Shown piece after piece: positions 11,554 through 22,385 of a stretch of 64,000 bases of DNA; the first letter of the stretch is position 1, and every line of letters begins with the position of its first letter. Origin of the DNA: Porodaedalea pini. Taxonomy: Eukaryota > Basidiomycota > Agaricomycetes > Hymenochaetales > Hymenochaetaceae. The DNA lies in NCBI GenBank assembly GCA_002794775.1, contig NBAY01000032.1:248001-312000 (forward strand), in the 5' to 3' direction. The position numbers were made by a program, and so were the translations under genes. The notes under the pieces were generated by a model. The model saw nothing but the letters and a program-made list of their open reading frames with translations, was not told the origin of the DNA and made no database searches.

Positions 11554-12351
11554 CACGGCAGGAAAATCCGGGGTTTTCCGTGAGGGAGGAGCATATCACA
11601 GAGTGTTTAGTGGGGCTCATATAATTTCGGCCGGAAAAGCCTTACATGGATTGTAAATTCTCAATCAATCAAAATGTGCAGAAATTATGCTTTATGTATC
11701 TAAAATTGATGGCCATCAAGAAAAGTATTTCTGAACTCAGTGTCTACAATCTACTTTGCCAAAGAATAAGATAATTCTGGGATTCTGAATCTCCATTGCC
11801 CATAAATAAAGAGAATGGTGGTTATTAGATTTAGAATCTGTAAAGTCTTGGACACAAAGGAAAGAGGCTCATTGGATTTAAAATCCACATCAACTCCTTG
11901 CATGAATGGAAGATCTCTCTTAGATTTGGGATCTATGCTGAGTTGATTATATGCTAATCATGTGATCCATAGATCCCAAATCTGAGAGAGATCTTCCATT
12001 CATGCAAGGAGTTGATGTGGATTTTAAATCCAATGAGCCTCTTTCCTTTGTGTCCAAGACTTTACAGATTCTAAATCTAATAACCACCATTCTCTTTATT
12101 TATGGGCAATGGAGATTCAGAATCCCAGAATTATCTTATTCTTTGGCAAAGTAGATTGTAGACACTGAGTTCAGAAATACTTTTCTTGATGGCCATCAAT
12201 TTTAGATACATAAAGCATAATTTCTGCACATTTTGATTGATTGAGAATTTACAATCCATGTAAGGCTTTTCCGGCCGAAATTATATGAGCCCCACTAAAC
12301 ACTCTGTGATATGCTCCTCCCTCACGGAAAACCCCGGATTTTCCTGCCGTG
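11554..12351. mobile_element. Fold-back MITE with 384-bp terminal inverted repeats
   Basis: The left arm 11554-11937 and right arm 11968-12351 are inverted copies that differ at very few positions (one seen at about 11920/11985). They are separated by a 30-base loop. The ends are CACGGCAGGAAAATCC and its complement. The trinucleotide CTT flanks both sides (11551-11553 and 12352-12354), which fits a 3-bp target duplication. There is no coding capacity. A CAC..GTG end with a 3-bp duplication fits a CACTA/CMC- or Harbinger-type non-autonomous element, but the superfamily is inferred. Near-identity of the arms suggests a recent insertion or gene conversion. Confidence 0.9.
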
Positions 12352-12414
12352 CTTCCACGCACATCAATTGATCGACTAGATCGGCACCTTCCTGTTGGGG
12401 AAAATTGATAACGT

Positions 12415-12422
12415 AGCTTAAT
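12415..12422. repeat. 8-bp target-site duplication AGCTTAAT (left)
   Basis: It matches the octamer at 17905-17912 exactly and directly abuts the TAGGGACTACAG terminus. Eight-bp duplications are diagnostic of hAT transposons. Confidence 0.95.
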
Positions 12423-12643
12423 TAGGGACTACAGTGGATGGCCCTATCCGCGGCACCGCACCGCGGATGGACGTTCCCACGGATGCCACATCCGCGGATG
12501 AAATTCCCACGGATACCACGGTTTTTGCGGATGAACCGCGTCACTTGGTGCATTACCAACTGTCCACACTCACTTGTCTCCTTAGCTTTTTGGTCTCACT
12601 ATTTATCAACGGATCTATATACCCTATTATAAATTTATATTCT

Positions 12644-15600
12644 ATGTCTCAAAACACTCCTTCACTCCCTTTCAACACTCGTGCAAAGGGGTTCTTCTAT
12701 CCTAGAGTGGCTGTCACACCAGGACCTTCTACTCCCACGTACCACCTGCCGTCATCCCATCATGCTGCAACTTCTATTACTAGCCCACCGGCTGCTCCGG
12801 CAGTCCACATATCACCACCAAAGAAGCGGAAGAACCGAAATATTTCAGTGTATGACCTGCCAGATGCAGAAGTATGGTCACTGAGCTCAGAAGACATTCT
12901 TGGTATGCCTCGTCTACTGCCCTTCTTTTATTTGGTTCACATGGGATGGGAATGGTTAAGGGATAATTCAAATTTATCCTAGAGCAAGCATGTATTCATA
13001 TAGTGCATTTTGTTCTTTACAATTATTTCTACTATCTCAGTGTTTCTTGAGATCTATCTATAAAATCTCATCTTTTTGTCTTTCTAGCTCCATGCCTTGA
13101 AAGGTGGAGGTCATCTGCATACTCGCACTATGACATTACAGTGAAGCGCACTGAACGGGATGGAGTGAAGACAATTTATTTTGTCTTCACGTGCTCCCAT
13201 CGCAGTCCAGATCACCGGGCCATCGAGTGGCCACGTATGAAGACACGAAGTGGAACCTCAAACCTCCGACATTCAGCACAAATCTGTGATACTGCAAGAA
13301 ATGTACCTACACCTTCAAGTGCAACAACACCCGCTATACCCGGCATACATTATTCAGAGGCTGCCCACCGTGTATTCATTGCACTTCGGTGTGCCACAAG
13401 CAACCGGCCATTCAACTTTGTGACGGACAAGTACTATGCTCTTGAAATTGCAATGCTCAGCCCAGGAATCCCAATTCCGTCTCCTGGTACTGTTTCCAGT
13501 GACATCAAGAGCATTCACGAAGGACTTTCAAACAAGGTCCGAGGTTATTTCAAGGTGAGTTTTCGCTCAACCACCATACCTGTCTCTTGTTACATGATTC
13601 CTTTCCATCAACATCCCAGCTTTTGTTTGTCTCCATCCTAATTAGCATTGATACAGAACCGTGGGCGGAATATACATCTAGCCATCGATGGATGGACCGC
13701 ACCTATCGTAGCTTCATACCTCGGAGTTGTCGTCATTTGGTCTGAAGCTGGGGAGATTCACCGAGCGGTACTTGAGTTTATACGGTGAGCCGGTTCTTTT
13801 CATTACTTTTACCTTCATCTCATTCAGTATCGATGATAACACATGTGAGTACCTGTATCATCTCTCCAGCCGCAGTCGCTCATCATCAATCAGCCGGACG
13901 CGTTCAATTTCCTGCGTTCCGACACTCTCACTTGTGGCCCTCCCTCGACGATCACCGTCAGCTCAGAGTCTGCCTCAGCGTATGACACCTTGTCCTCATA
14001 CTCGGAGTCTTTCTATATCAAGCCTCCTCGGATTATTCCTTCCCGTTCGACCTGGATATGGACTTCTCGCGCGTGTCCATCAGCGCCCATAGCGATTATG
14101 GTGCCGCATCCACCGCCCAGAACACTGCCTCCGATCTGGCTGCCGACACAGCGTCCGATCACTCATACGAGGCATGAAGGCATTCGCCTGCAAGCAGCAG
14201 CTCGGGCAACATCTCGCTCGAAGAGTATATCCACACCCTCCCTCGTCTGCCAACCATAACGGCACCTCGGTCTACTCAAGTTACGATTCTTGTTCTGAGT
14301 ACATCCCATCGGCGGCTCCAGTCATCCGTCATTGACTTATGCATCTGTTGTCTCACCGGCCGCGATATCTGCACGCAGCCAACCAGCATGGAACAGCATC
14401 GCACGCACACCGAACCCGTATGCTGCAGATGGCGCACGCACACCTGCGTGGAAAGCAGCTGCGAAGACGCCGGCACATGTACCGACCACCGGAAACTCCT
14501 GGGGCGGAGGCGCAAGTCCACAGTGGCAAGCTGGGCAGTCGACCTGGGGTGGAGCGGACTCTTGGGGAGAGACATTTTCTGCGGTAAGGAGTTCCTTTGT
14601 GTTGTGAATGGTGCTATACTCATTAATGTAATATTTCTGTCTTTTCCACAATAGCCCACGCCGTTTGCAGCGGCGACTCCTGCCGTTAGTGCTCCAATAC
14701 CTGGTGCAGGAGTTTAGGGCGATGACTCGAGCGCCGTGGGCTCATGGGGTAGTGGTGCATTCTCTCAGACACCCGCAGAACTGCCCGATACACCATGGAA
14801 TGGGCCAAGTGAGGGCTTTGCGCATCCGAATGGGCCGCCTAAAGATGGTAGGCACCTTTTCTGGCCTGAATTTCTTCGGATATTGCTAAGCCTGCGATTT
14901 TTAAGACGCGTCCTCTTGGTGGAAACCCGCGCAGGCCCAGTCGCCCCAGGCTCGCGCACTCAGTCTGCCATGTCGTTACTCCCCCGAATCTCACGAAACA
15001 ACAGCCACTCTGTTCCTCGCCTTCATCCGGTGTCACAGATAGCAGAACGTCGAGGGGACGAGTCTATTGAGGATCCACGCAAGAAGTATCAATGCAGTCA
15101 GCGCCATTGTGCTTTCGCTCGGGCGTACAACCTTAAAGCACATATGGCGACACATGATCTCCCTCCCCCAAAGCCTTTCACTTGTACTCGCTGTGGTTGG
15201 GCCCGCTCCTTCTCCCGCAAGCACGACTTGGGTCGCCACTTGGTATCGATTCATCGTGATGAGGGCGGCCGTGAGAGGCTCTGCGTCGTATGATTCACGC
15301 GTGAGTTCCATTTGCTATCCAATTCATGGCATTCTGATCACATCTCATTAGATGGTCGTCTCTGTCTCCATCCGTCGTTGAAATGAGCGACACCGAACGA
15401 CGCGTCCTGTTTCAATCTATGCCTCTGTTCCAAGCTTTTTTTTCCGTATATGTTCTCAGATGAGCGCAAACAAATACATCTACCAATCTTAAAACTGAAT
15501 CCCCTTGCTGATGTTTCTTCTGTGTTATTATAGCCTCACTCAGAGCCATACTGGAGCTTATCTAGCGGAGCGGTTGACAGAATGTTTAAAGCGCTTCGAA

Positions 15601-17585
15601 CTCGACAACTTTGTGAGTTTAACATATTCTGTCTTATTTACTGATGCTGATGTGTTCAAGCTGCACGTCCTGAACATGGACAATGCTGGGAATTGTAACA
15701 CAACAGCAATTGAAGCCGCAAAGCTGATGCCTGCATTTCGTGGTTCAAAATCGCGTGCTCGGTGCTTTGGGCATATTTTGAATTTGATCGCAAAGGTAAG
15801 TCATGCTAGATTTTACATAGCACACCACACTATGCTCATATCTACTGCTCACTACGTGCATATGTCACTTTAGGCCATTCTTTCGCTGTTCTTCAAGCCC
15901 ATCAAGCAGAAGAAAGCTGTTAAAATTGGCTCAGGTACTCAGAGAGCCGAAACCCAGCCATCGCATGATGAGCTAGTAATTGAAGCTGGTGATCAGCTCA
16001 CATGTGAGGAGGCTGAGCTCGCTGATGTCCTTGCTGATGATGATGTTACTGGGGATGATGGACAAGTTGTCCATGACACTCACGTTGTTACCAGTTTGCG
16101 TGGCAGGGCAATCTCAGACATGCGCGTAAAAGGTGTCGAGGTCATGTCAAATGAACTGAAAACTGCTGAGCTTGTTCTTACAAAGGTAGGTACTTACTGT
16201 ACTCTGCTAATTCATCACAAGGGGGCCGATAGGCTGCTTACGCTTATATGCCTATTATGCCATTCAGATTGCGGGTTTAGCGAAAAAGGTTCATGACTCT
16301 GCTACACTGAAGGAGCGTTTCGACAAACTTGTTGCTGCAGAGGTCAGCAGTCCTGGCTCGCACATTTCTGGTCACAAAACAACTCTTGACCGTCGTGTTT
16401 CCACACGCTGGAACTCTGAGCTTGCCTGTCTTGATGCGCATCTCTATTTATACCCTGCTGTTGAGCAATTGACTGGAATTAGAGACTTGAAGCTACAGAA
16501 CTTTATCCTTGATGATATGCAATTGCATCTTGCAAAGGAGTTACGAGAAGTTCTTTCCGTAAGTTATTATTATTTTATCTATGATATATTACTCATAACT
16601 ATACAGATTCTTGAGGAACCGACACTCTTGTTCTCGCAGGCAGATGTGCCTCTCATTGCAGACGTCATTCCAATGCTCCTCAATGTTCAGCAAGCACTTG
16701 AAGATGCAAGGGAGGATAAGAACTTGCCAGGTGTCCTGCGCATAGCAGCTCATGCAGGTGCTCTTGTCTGCGAGAAATACTATGCTCTCGCTGATGAATG
16801 TGAGGTTTATCACATTGCAGTAGGTAAGCAGACTATGTATTGTTCTCATAGCTTCGTATCAACCTCATTCTATAGTCTTCTGATTGTCTTCAAGCTTGCT
16901 AATACCTGAGTTATATAGTGATGTCACCAGACAAGAAGCTTGAGTGGTTCTCAAAGCAAAACTTTCCTGCAAATGAAATACAGGAAATTCGGAATCGCGT
17001 TATTTCACGCTGGCAGGAGACATACAAGGGCTATCAAATGATATCATCAGATTCTACGCTTTCTCATGCTGGTCAGCCTCCAGTAAACGTCAAGCACTGT
17101 TATTTTTCTTTATAATCTAATTTTTTTTTTGTTTTAGCGTCGGTCTCGTTACTTGGCTCGTACCATGTCCATGGATGATGAGCCAAATGATAGCATCCTG
17201 GCTTATCTCAGTGAACCACCAGTCTCATTGTCTGTCATCATAGCAGCAGGTGGCCTTCTGCAGTATTGGTATGCTGCTGAAAGCCACCGTCCGAGTGTAG
17301 CTAGGATGGGAACTGACTTCTGCTCTGCTCCTGGCAAGTGCACTATTAACTACAATTTATTATATGCTTTCTTACTCATACTCTTTATTAGCTTCATCCG
17401 TTGATGCAGAACGCGCATTCTCTGCAGGCCGTCGCCAGGTCAACTTTATGCAACACAATATGTCATCACAAACATTCAGAGCACAGATGGCAGTTGGTTC
17501 CTGGGATGGTACTCCTCTTTTCTCTGATGTCGGAGATGCTATAGATATTATTGAAGCAAAGATGTCTCATACCCGCACCTCTTAG
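12644..17585 (+). CDS. hAT family transposase (element 1)
   Basis: Multi-exon gene beginning MSQNTPSLPFNTRAKGFFYP, preceded by a TATA-like AT block at 12616-12635. In order it shows: a Pro/Ser-rich N-terminus with KKRKNR (nuclear signal); a BED-like finger region (FTCSHRSPDH, then NLRHSAQIC); the first catalytic Asp in LAIDGWTAP (about 13680-13700); the second Asp in VLNMDNAGNCNT (about 15670); an acidic insert; STRWNSEL; and the hATC dimerisation domain with SSVDAERAFSAGRRQV near 17400. It ends at 17583-17585. The donor at 13785 and acceptor at 15531-15533 join in phase across the 1.75-kb intron (EFIR to LTQSHTG). All exons seem open, so it may be functional. Individual splice sites are provisional. 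Confidence 0.85.
13840..14330 (+). pseudogene. Captured fragment: N-terminal region of a C2H2 transcription factor
   Basis: An apparent host splice junction (gtgagtacctg to ctccag, 13842-13871) is followed by coding-like sequence NQPDAFNFLRSDTLTCG, TVSSESASAYDTLSSYSES and, after a frameshift, DYSFPFDLDMDFSRVSISAH. Then comes SSGNISLEEYIHTLPRLP in yet another frame. This Ser/Tyr/Asp composition is typical of mushroom C2H2 regulators that carry fingers like those at 15060-15280. Frameshifts and a stop show it no longer encodes protein as it stands. Confidence 0.55.
14331..14990 (+). pseudogene. Captured fragment: SPT5-like C-terminal repeats
   Basis: The plus frame reads IARTPNPYAADGARTPAWK, then KTPAHVPTTGNSWGGG and WGGADSWGE. 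These TPNPY / TPAW units are characteristic of the C-terminal repeats of transcription elongation factor Spt5. Two introns with consensus ends (14585-14654 and about 14849-14909) remain. A stop interrupts the frame near 14717. No KOW or NGN domain is present, so only the 3' end of the donor gene was taken. Confidence 0.65.
15050..15293 (+). pseudogene. Captured fragment: C2H2 zinc-finger region
   Basis: The frame reads DPRKKYQCSQRHC, RAYNLKAHMATHD, FTCTRCGWARSFSRKHDL and GRHLVSIHRDE. It is two adjacent C2H2 fingers with the linker typical of Agaricomycete regulators, although the first cysteine pair is spaced abnormally (C-x4-C) and may be damaged. It ends with a stop at 15291-15293. It probably comes from the same donor gene as the fragment at 13840-14330, with the SPT5 piece lying between. 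Confidence 0.65.
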
Positions 17586-17904
17586 GCAAATATTCTTATA
17601 CCTCTTTATCGGTTCTGTGTAGATTTTTACTTTTATACCCGATTAATCCTTTAGAATTAGTAGTAAATAATTAATGGTTATATTGTGCACTTTTTATTAT
17701 CTGGTCTGACTATGGACTGGTAAAAACAAACATCGTGAACAACTTTATTGCTCTCATGATTTATTGCCAGAGCGTGGATCGAACGTTGACAGAGTGTTGC
17801 GGTTCATCCGCAAAAACCGTGGTATCCGTGGGAATTTCATCCGCGGATAGCCCATCCGCGGTGCGGATGCGGATAAGTGCGGATGGATACCGCTGTAGTC
17901 CCTA

Positions 17905-17912
17905 AGCTTAAT
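17905..17912. repeat. 8-bp target-site duplication AGCTTAAT (right), overlapping a start codon
   Basis: It is identical to 12415-12422. Its last two bases, A17911 and T17912, form with G17913 the ATG assigned to the amidase gene. Confidence 0.9.
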
Positions 17913-19925
17913 GTTGTTGTCGTACCTGCAGTACCGCCGTGCGAGGTCAGTAGCAGCAGCTCAATGAGCTTGAGTCTCGCTGATAGACATCGATAGCTCG
18001 CGGAAGAAGCAAGAGCGGGAAGAGCGCATAGCATGCGTACCCGACGCCTATCGTCAATCACTCGGCGACGTCGACAAGATTATCCTCAACGCACCTATCT
18101 CGTCTATCATCAACAATGTACACTCCGGTACATGGTCACCCACAGATGTTTTGCACGCGTACGGTCGAAAGGCTCTTGCAGTACATGCACGAACGAACTG
18201 TCTCACGGAGATCATGCTCGCCGATGCAGAGGCGTGGGCTGTAGATGTCGGTGAAGTGAGGACTCGGAATACAGGACCGCTCGCAGGAGTTCCTGTGAGC
18301 TTGAAGGACACTGTTGCTATCGCAGGTTACGACGCATGCATTGGATACGCAGCGTGGACGGACCGGCCCATTCAGAAAGACTCTGCGCTCGTGCGGCTGC
18401 TTCGCGACGCAGGCGCGATCCCCTTCGTAAAGACCGCCATTCCAACGACATTGCTCTCTTTCGAAAGCTACTCAGCTGTGTTTGGACGTGCAACGAATCC
18501 CTACAATTCTGGATATTCGCCCGGCGGCTCGAGCGGAGGCGAAGCGGCACTTCTCGCGGCCGGCGGGTCCCGTATCGGGATAGGGACTGACGTTGCTGGG
18601 AGCGTACGGGTGCCGGCGCATTATAGCGGCGTATATGCAGTGCGAGCCAGCGCTGGTAGGTTTCCAAGGTCGGGGAATGCAAGCAGCATGCCTGGTCAAG
18701 AGGGTGTGCCTGCTGTGTATTCGCCCATGGCTCGGACGCTTGAAGATCTCGAAACATTCTGGGCCGCTGTTTTCCAAATGGAGCCTTGGAAATACGACCA
18801 TTCCGTACGTGATACAACACGCATATTTTATTAAACCAGACCTGATGGTACCTTCCAGGTCCTTCAGATACCCTGGAAACCCATCCAGCTTTCCGAGAAG
18901 GTGAGGTTTGGCGTCATGTGGGACGACGGTAGGTTCCCCATTTATTCTAATTAAACAGAAGGCTTGAGCAGATTAGGTGTTGTTCCTCTGTCTCCCGCGT
19001 GTCGACGTGCCTTGCAATCCGTGGTGGACAGCTTAAGGCGCAGGGGGCATGAAGTCAACAATTTGTAAGTATCATTTAGCCTGCTGCCGGTAGAACTACT
19101 ATCTAATCGCCTGCAGCGATCCACCCGACCCGTATGAAGGCCTCAAGATCGCCTCACAGCTGCTCCTCGCAGACGGAGGTACATAAATCTTCACCTTTCC
19201 AGAGCTTTGATCTTCAACAATATTTATAGGTGAGACCGCCCTCAGACCGCTACTTCGCGGCGAACCGAACGACCCGGGGATGGCATCCGCAGCGACCTGG
19301 CTGCACCTCCCGCGCTTCCTTCAACGGCTGTACGTCTGGTGGATGCGTTACGTGCGTCGTGACGCTCTCTTCGCTGGTCTCTTGGCTGTCTTCCACAAGA
19401 AATCGGTAGCGGAACACTATAAGCTTGTCGCCGAGCGTGAGGCGTATCGTGCGCGCTGGCACGACGCGTGGAATGCGACGGGGATCAACCTTTTGCTGAC
19501 GGCGCCGAACGCACTCCCTGCCGTGCCAAACGGGGGCATGAAGATGGGCTGGAAGGTCTGCGGATATACGTTCCTTTTCAATCTTGTATGTGACTCTCCC
19601 CTCTCTTCAAAGAAAGAAAAAGGAGTAGTCGAACTGAGTGTTGTATCTCTCCTGCCAGCTCGACTATACCGCAGGCGTTCAGCCGATCACGCATGTATCC
19701 GCTTCGCTCGACGCGTTCAGCGAATCCGATGCCGCACGCTGGCGCACCAACGCAATAGCCAAGGATGCGTATGCATTGTACGACGCACGCGCGATGGACA
19801 GACTGCCCATTGGCGTGCAGGTTGTCGGGCGCCGGCTTGAAGAGGAGAAGGTCCTTGCTGGGATGCGTCTCATCGAGCAGGTCATGGTCCAGTGCGGCGA
19901 AGGGTATGAGCTGCTTGAGATCTAA
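17911..19925 (+). CDS. Amidase (acetamidase/AmdS-type, amidase signature family)
   Basis: Seven exons: 17911-17945, 17997-18804, 18859-18928, 18977-19064, 19117-19178, 19230-19585, 19659-19925. The predicted length is 561 residues, normal for fungal AmdS-type amidases. The enzyme hydrolyses carboxamides to acid plus ammonia with a Ser-cisSer-Lys triad. The Lys is in PVSLKDTV, the signature serines in YSPGGSSGGEAAL and GTDVAGSVRVPAHY. The start was chosen because ATG TTG TTG TCG... splices in phase (AG|C) to SSRKKQEREERIACVPDAY, as expected for the family N-terminus. No other in-frame ATG precedes it. The gene's native promoter now lies more than 5 kb upstream, beyond hAT element 1. The enzyme class is firm; substrate unknown. 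Confidence 0.88.
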
Positions 19926-20538
19926 TTCTTCATCTGTCTACACGGTGTTTATATCTGGGTGAATTGCAACTGATGGAATTTGTGATGTGAAGTAAGATCT
20001 GATTCAAGTTAAAAGGATTTAGGAACTTAGGACATGTACGTATAGAATGTATTACTATAAGGATGGAATATATACTTGGTTTCTGTTGACTGCTCAGCAT
20101 GTCGGCTATAGCATGACGCAGAAGTTACAAGTGGTACATAGTGGTAGGGGAGCCAACTTTGTGACTTCGTAAAAGCGCTCGTCTGCCTCGACTGATGAAA
20201 GCCCTGCTTAAAAAGAACGAACATTTCACGAGTCCGAATCTGCAAGCGTACATGTACAACATGATGTAATGAATAGTTGGACTACTTTGAGTCCGGCTGA
20301 GCTGTGCCACGGAAAAATGAAGTCTACGAAGGGAGAGAACGCTGGAAGCGGAATAAGCATCTCGCAAAAGGACAAGAATGAAAACAAAGTCAAATAAAAA
20401 ACGCGAATATATGACACATGATACGCAGTGAGTGTCTGCGTCCTGATAAGAGAGAAAGTGAAAAAAAAAAAAAACTCCGAATGCTTATACAAAATGAATC
20501 CTTCGAGCGGGCCGAGAAATACCGCCGTGCATCACCTA
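19926..20538. other. Intergenic DNA, no gene recognised
   Basis: Space between two convergent genes. A poly-A run at 20461-20474 and short frames only. Confidence 0.5.
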
Positions 20539-21714
20539 TCAGGCAGCCTTCATTTGACGCAGCTGTGCCAGGATGTCGCGCACCTCCGCCGCTTCCTGGA
20601 TCGCCTCTGCATCGACAGCAGCAACCTGCCCTCCCTTCGCAAGCTCCACGACAATGCGCGCCAAACCTGTCTTACGCTTCCGCGTTGACTTGCGGCGAAG
20701 CGACACGCTCTGGCGAGATATCTGCACTGCATGCGCGCGAGCGCGGTAGATGGGAGGGAGTGAAGCCGATGCCGGGATCGGCGGCACGGGGATGGATGCT
20801 GTCGTAACAACTGAGAGGGAGTTTGGAGAGACGAGAGTGGTGCTGTGCTCGCTGAAGATCGTGACCATCGTGGAATGACTCGCAGGTTTCTTGTATCCGA
20901 CAGTGCCGGCGACGAGCTTGCCGAGGGTGAATTCAAAATGCGCAAACCGTTTCTTCTCCTTCTCCTTTACGAACTCCTCCCTCTTTGGCTTCGTCTTAGG
21001 ATTAGATGAAGATTTTGTCGGACTATGAGGCATAGGTGGCAGAGGACGATATGGCGCGCCACCATCTCGTACAAGATCCGTTGTTGACGGATTGCTAGAC
21101 TTGTTGACTTTAGTCTTCGTCAAAGGCTGTGAGGACGGAGCAGGCAACTGAGATGGGACTGGAGTTCGCGGCAGTGCCGCTGGCTCTTTCGGAATGAGTG
21201 GAGGCACCACAGTAACTTGGGGAAGAAATTCTGACAGTGATGGAGTCAGAATAAGGGGCGGGATTAGAGGTGGAGACAATGTTTGAGTGGGCGGGGTCGC
21301 TGGCGGGATAGGCAATGGGCGAGGACCCGGTTTCGCTTTTTCTTTACCCTTGCCAGCTGCGCTCCAGGAAGTTTCGTCTCTGCTCTTGGCCTCCATTCTC
21401 CATTCGGGAATATTGGATTCCGTCTGTCTCGGACTGGATGGAGCACTGCGTTTCTGCCCCGACAAACGGCGACTCCAGAAGCCGCCGATGTTCTCCACCT
21501 CGCTGCAGGCGATGCGATGAGCAAGGCCACGTGTCCCTGTGGACTCGCCGCTGTGCTTTCGGAGAACAACGCGCTTGATCGCCGTTGATGATGATTCGTC
21601 GAGGGAGTGCCTGTGCGAGGGAGTGCCAGTACGATTCGTAGGAGGATTCTGGTACAGCTGATTGGAGCCATCAGAATGTGTGCGCCTCCTAAAGCCGATA
21701 TTTGAAGAAAACAT
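20539..21714 (-). CDS. Hypothetical Pro/Ser-rich protein
   Basis: A single uninterrupted 391-codon frame on the minus strand, ATG at 21714 and stop at 20539. The composition is Pro/Ser/Thr-rich and disordered-looking in residues 1-260 (TPPTQTLSPPLIPPLILTPS). A basic stretch KPKREEFVKEKEKKRFAHFE and then a more ordered C-terminus with RKSTRKRKTGLARIVVELAK follow. A short helical C-terminal segment ends VRDILAQLRQMKAA. No domain recognised. An intronless frame of this length on one strand with a plausible start is good evidence for a gene. It is divergent from the gene at 22386. Confidence 0.65.
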   Translation of the reverse strand: MFSSNIGFRRRTHSDGSNQLYQNPPTNRTGTPSHRHSLDESSSTAIKRVVLRKHSGESTGTRGLAHRIACSEVENIGGFWSRRLSGQKRSAPSSPRQTESNIPEWRMEAKSRDETSWSAAGKGKEKAKPGPRPLPIPPATPPTQTLSPPLIPPLILTPSLSEFLPQVTVVPPLIPKEPAALPRTPVPSQLPAPSSQPLTKTKVNKSSNPSTTDLVRDGGAPYRPLPPMPHSPTKSSSNPKTKPKREEFVKEKEKKRFAHFEFTLGKLVAGTVGYKKPASHSTMVTIFSEHSTTLVSPNSLSVVTTASIPVPPIPASASLPPIYRARAHAVQISRQSVSLRRKSTRKRKTGLARIVVELAKGGQVAAVDAEAIQEAAEVRDILAQLRQMKAA

Positions 21715-22385
21715 GATGGGTCGAAGACGGAAAAGGAGGGTAGAGAGCCTGTGACGTTCATTTGCATGAATACCATTTATTCATGTCGTTTGTAATGCGG
21801 ATCATCGAGACGAGTCCATACCTTTAGTCCAGATGAGCCTGTCGAAGTTACGCGAATACAATGGTAGTGATACGTATAGTTGATAGTCCAGCAGAACACT
21901 CCCAGGCTCTTGACGCTTGTGCCGGCTATCGAGGTAAATTTCCCAGGCACTTTCACCAGTGCGAGAGACTTGAAGTAAACGGCAGGAGACAGACAGAGCG
22001 AGAGAAGACGATAGGAGGAGAGCGAGGACCAGCGCGAGCATCATCGAGAGTTGGCGTCAGGTATTTGAAGCAGGGCGCACGAGGACAAGGCCGTGCAGAT
22101 GGGGATACGAACAGTGATCTTGATGCGAATATTGGTCCGATTTAGCTAATATAGCAAGGATCATTTGCTGAGATCTGCTTCATCGTGAAGATCATCAGAA
22201 ATCTTGCGGTCTTCAGTTCATCCCAGTTAACAGCCTTCCCGGATGCGAATTGTGTGCGAGGCAGGAGGAGGACGGCTGAACCGGAGTACAAATTTTGTAA
22301 TGTGACAAACGCGTATGCACGTGATGTCACCCGTGTTCGTGATTAGTGGTCGTTCTCTGGGCGTCGCCTGTTTCTCACTCCCCCC
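21715..22385. other. Intergenic DNA between divergent genes
   Basis: 671 bp shared upstream region of the minus-strand gene at 21714 and the plus-strand gene at 22386. No further gene and no clear TATA box are visible. Confidence 0.5.

Larger units (their letters stand above)
13785..15533 (+). other. Giant transposase intron carrying captured host-gene fragments
   Basis: The other introns of this transposase are about 50-100 nt; this one is 1,749 nt. It has good consensus ends and contains three coding-like blocks on the same strand: an N-terminal region of a C2H2 transcription factor, an SPT5-like C-terminal repeat region, and the zinc fingers of a C2H2 factor. Retained host introns inside the blocks show capture at DNA level rather than from RNA. 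Confidence 0.75.
12423..17904 (+). mobile_element. hAT DNA transposon 1, 5,482 bp, complete ends
   Basis: The termini are TAGGGACTACAG at the left and its exact complement at the right, with 8-bp AGCTTAAT duplications outside. The first and last 110 bp share inverted blocks built from ATCCGCGG motifs, including an identical run ending in GGTTTTTGCGGATGAACCGC, which are likely transposase-binding subterminal repeats. One transposase gene (12644-17585) fills the element. Its third intron is 1.75 kb and contains captured host-gene fragments. The intact ends and perfect duplication indicate a fairly recent insertion. Confidence 0.95.
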
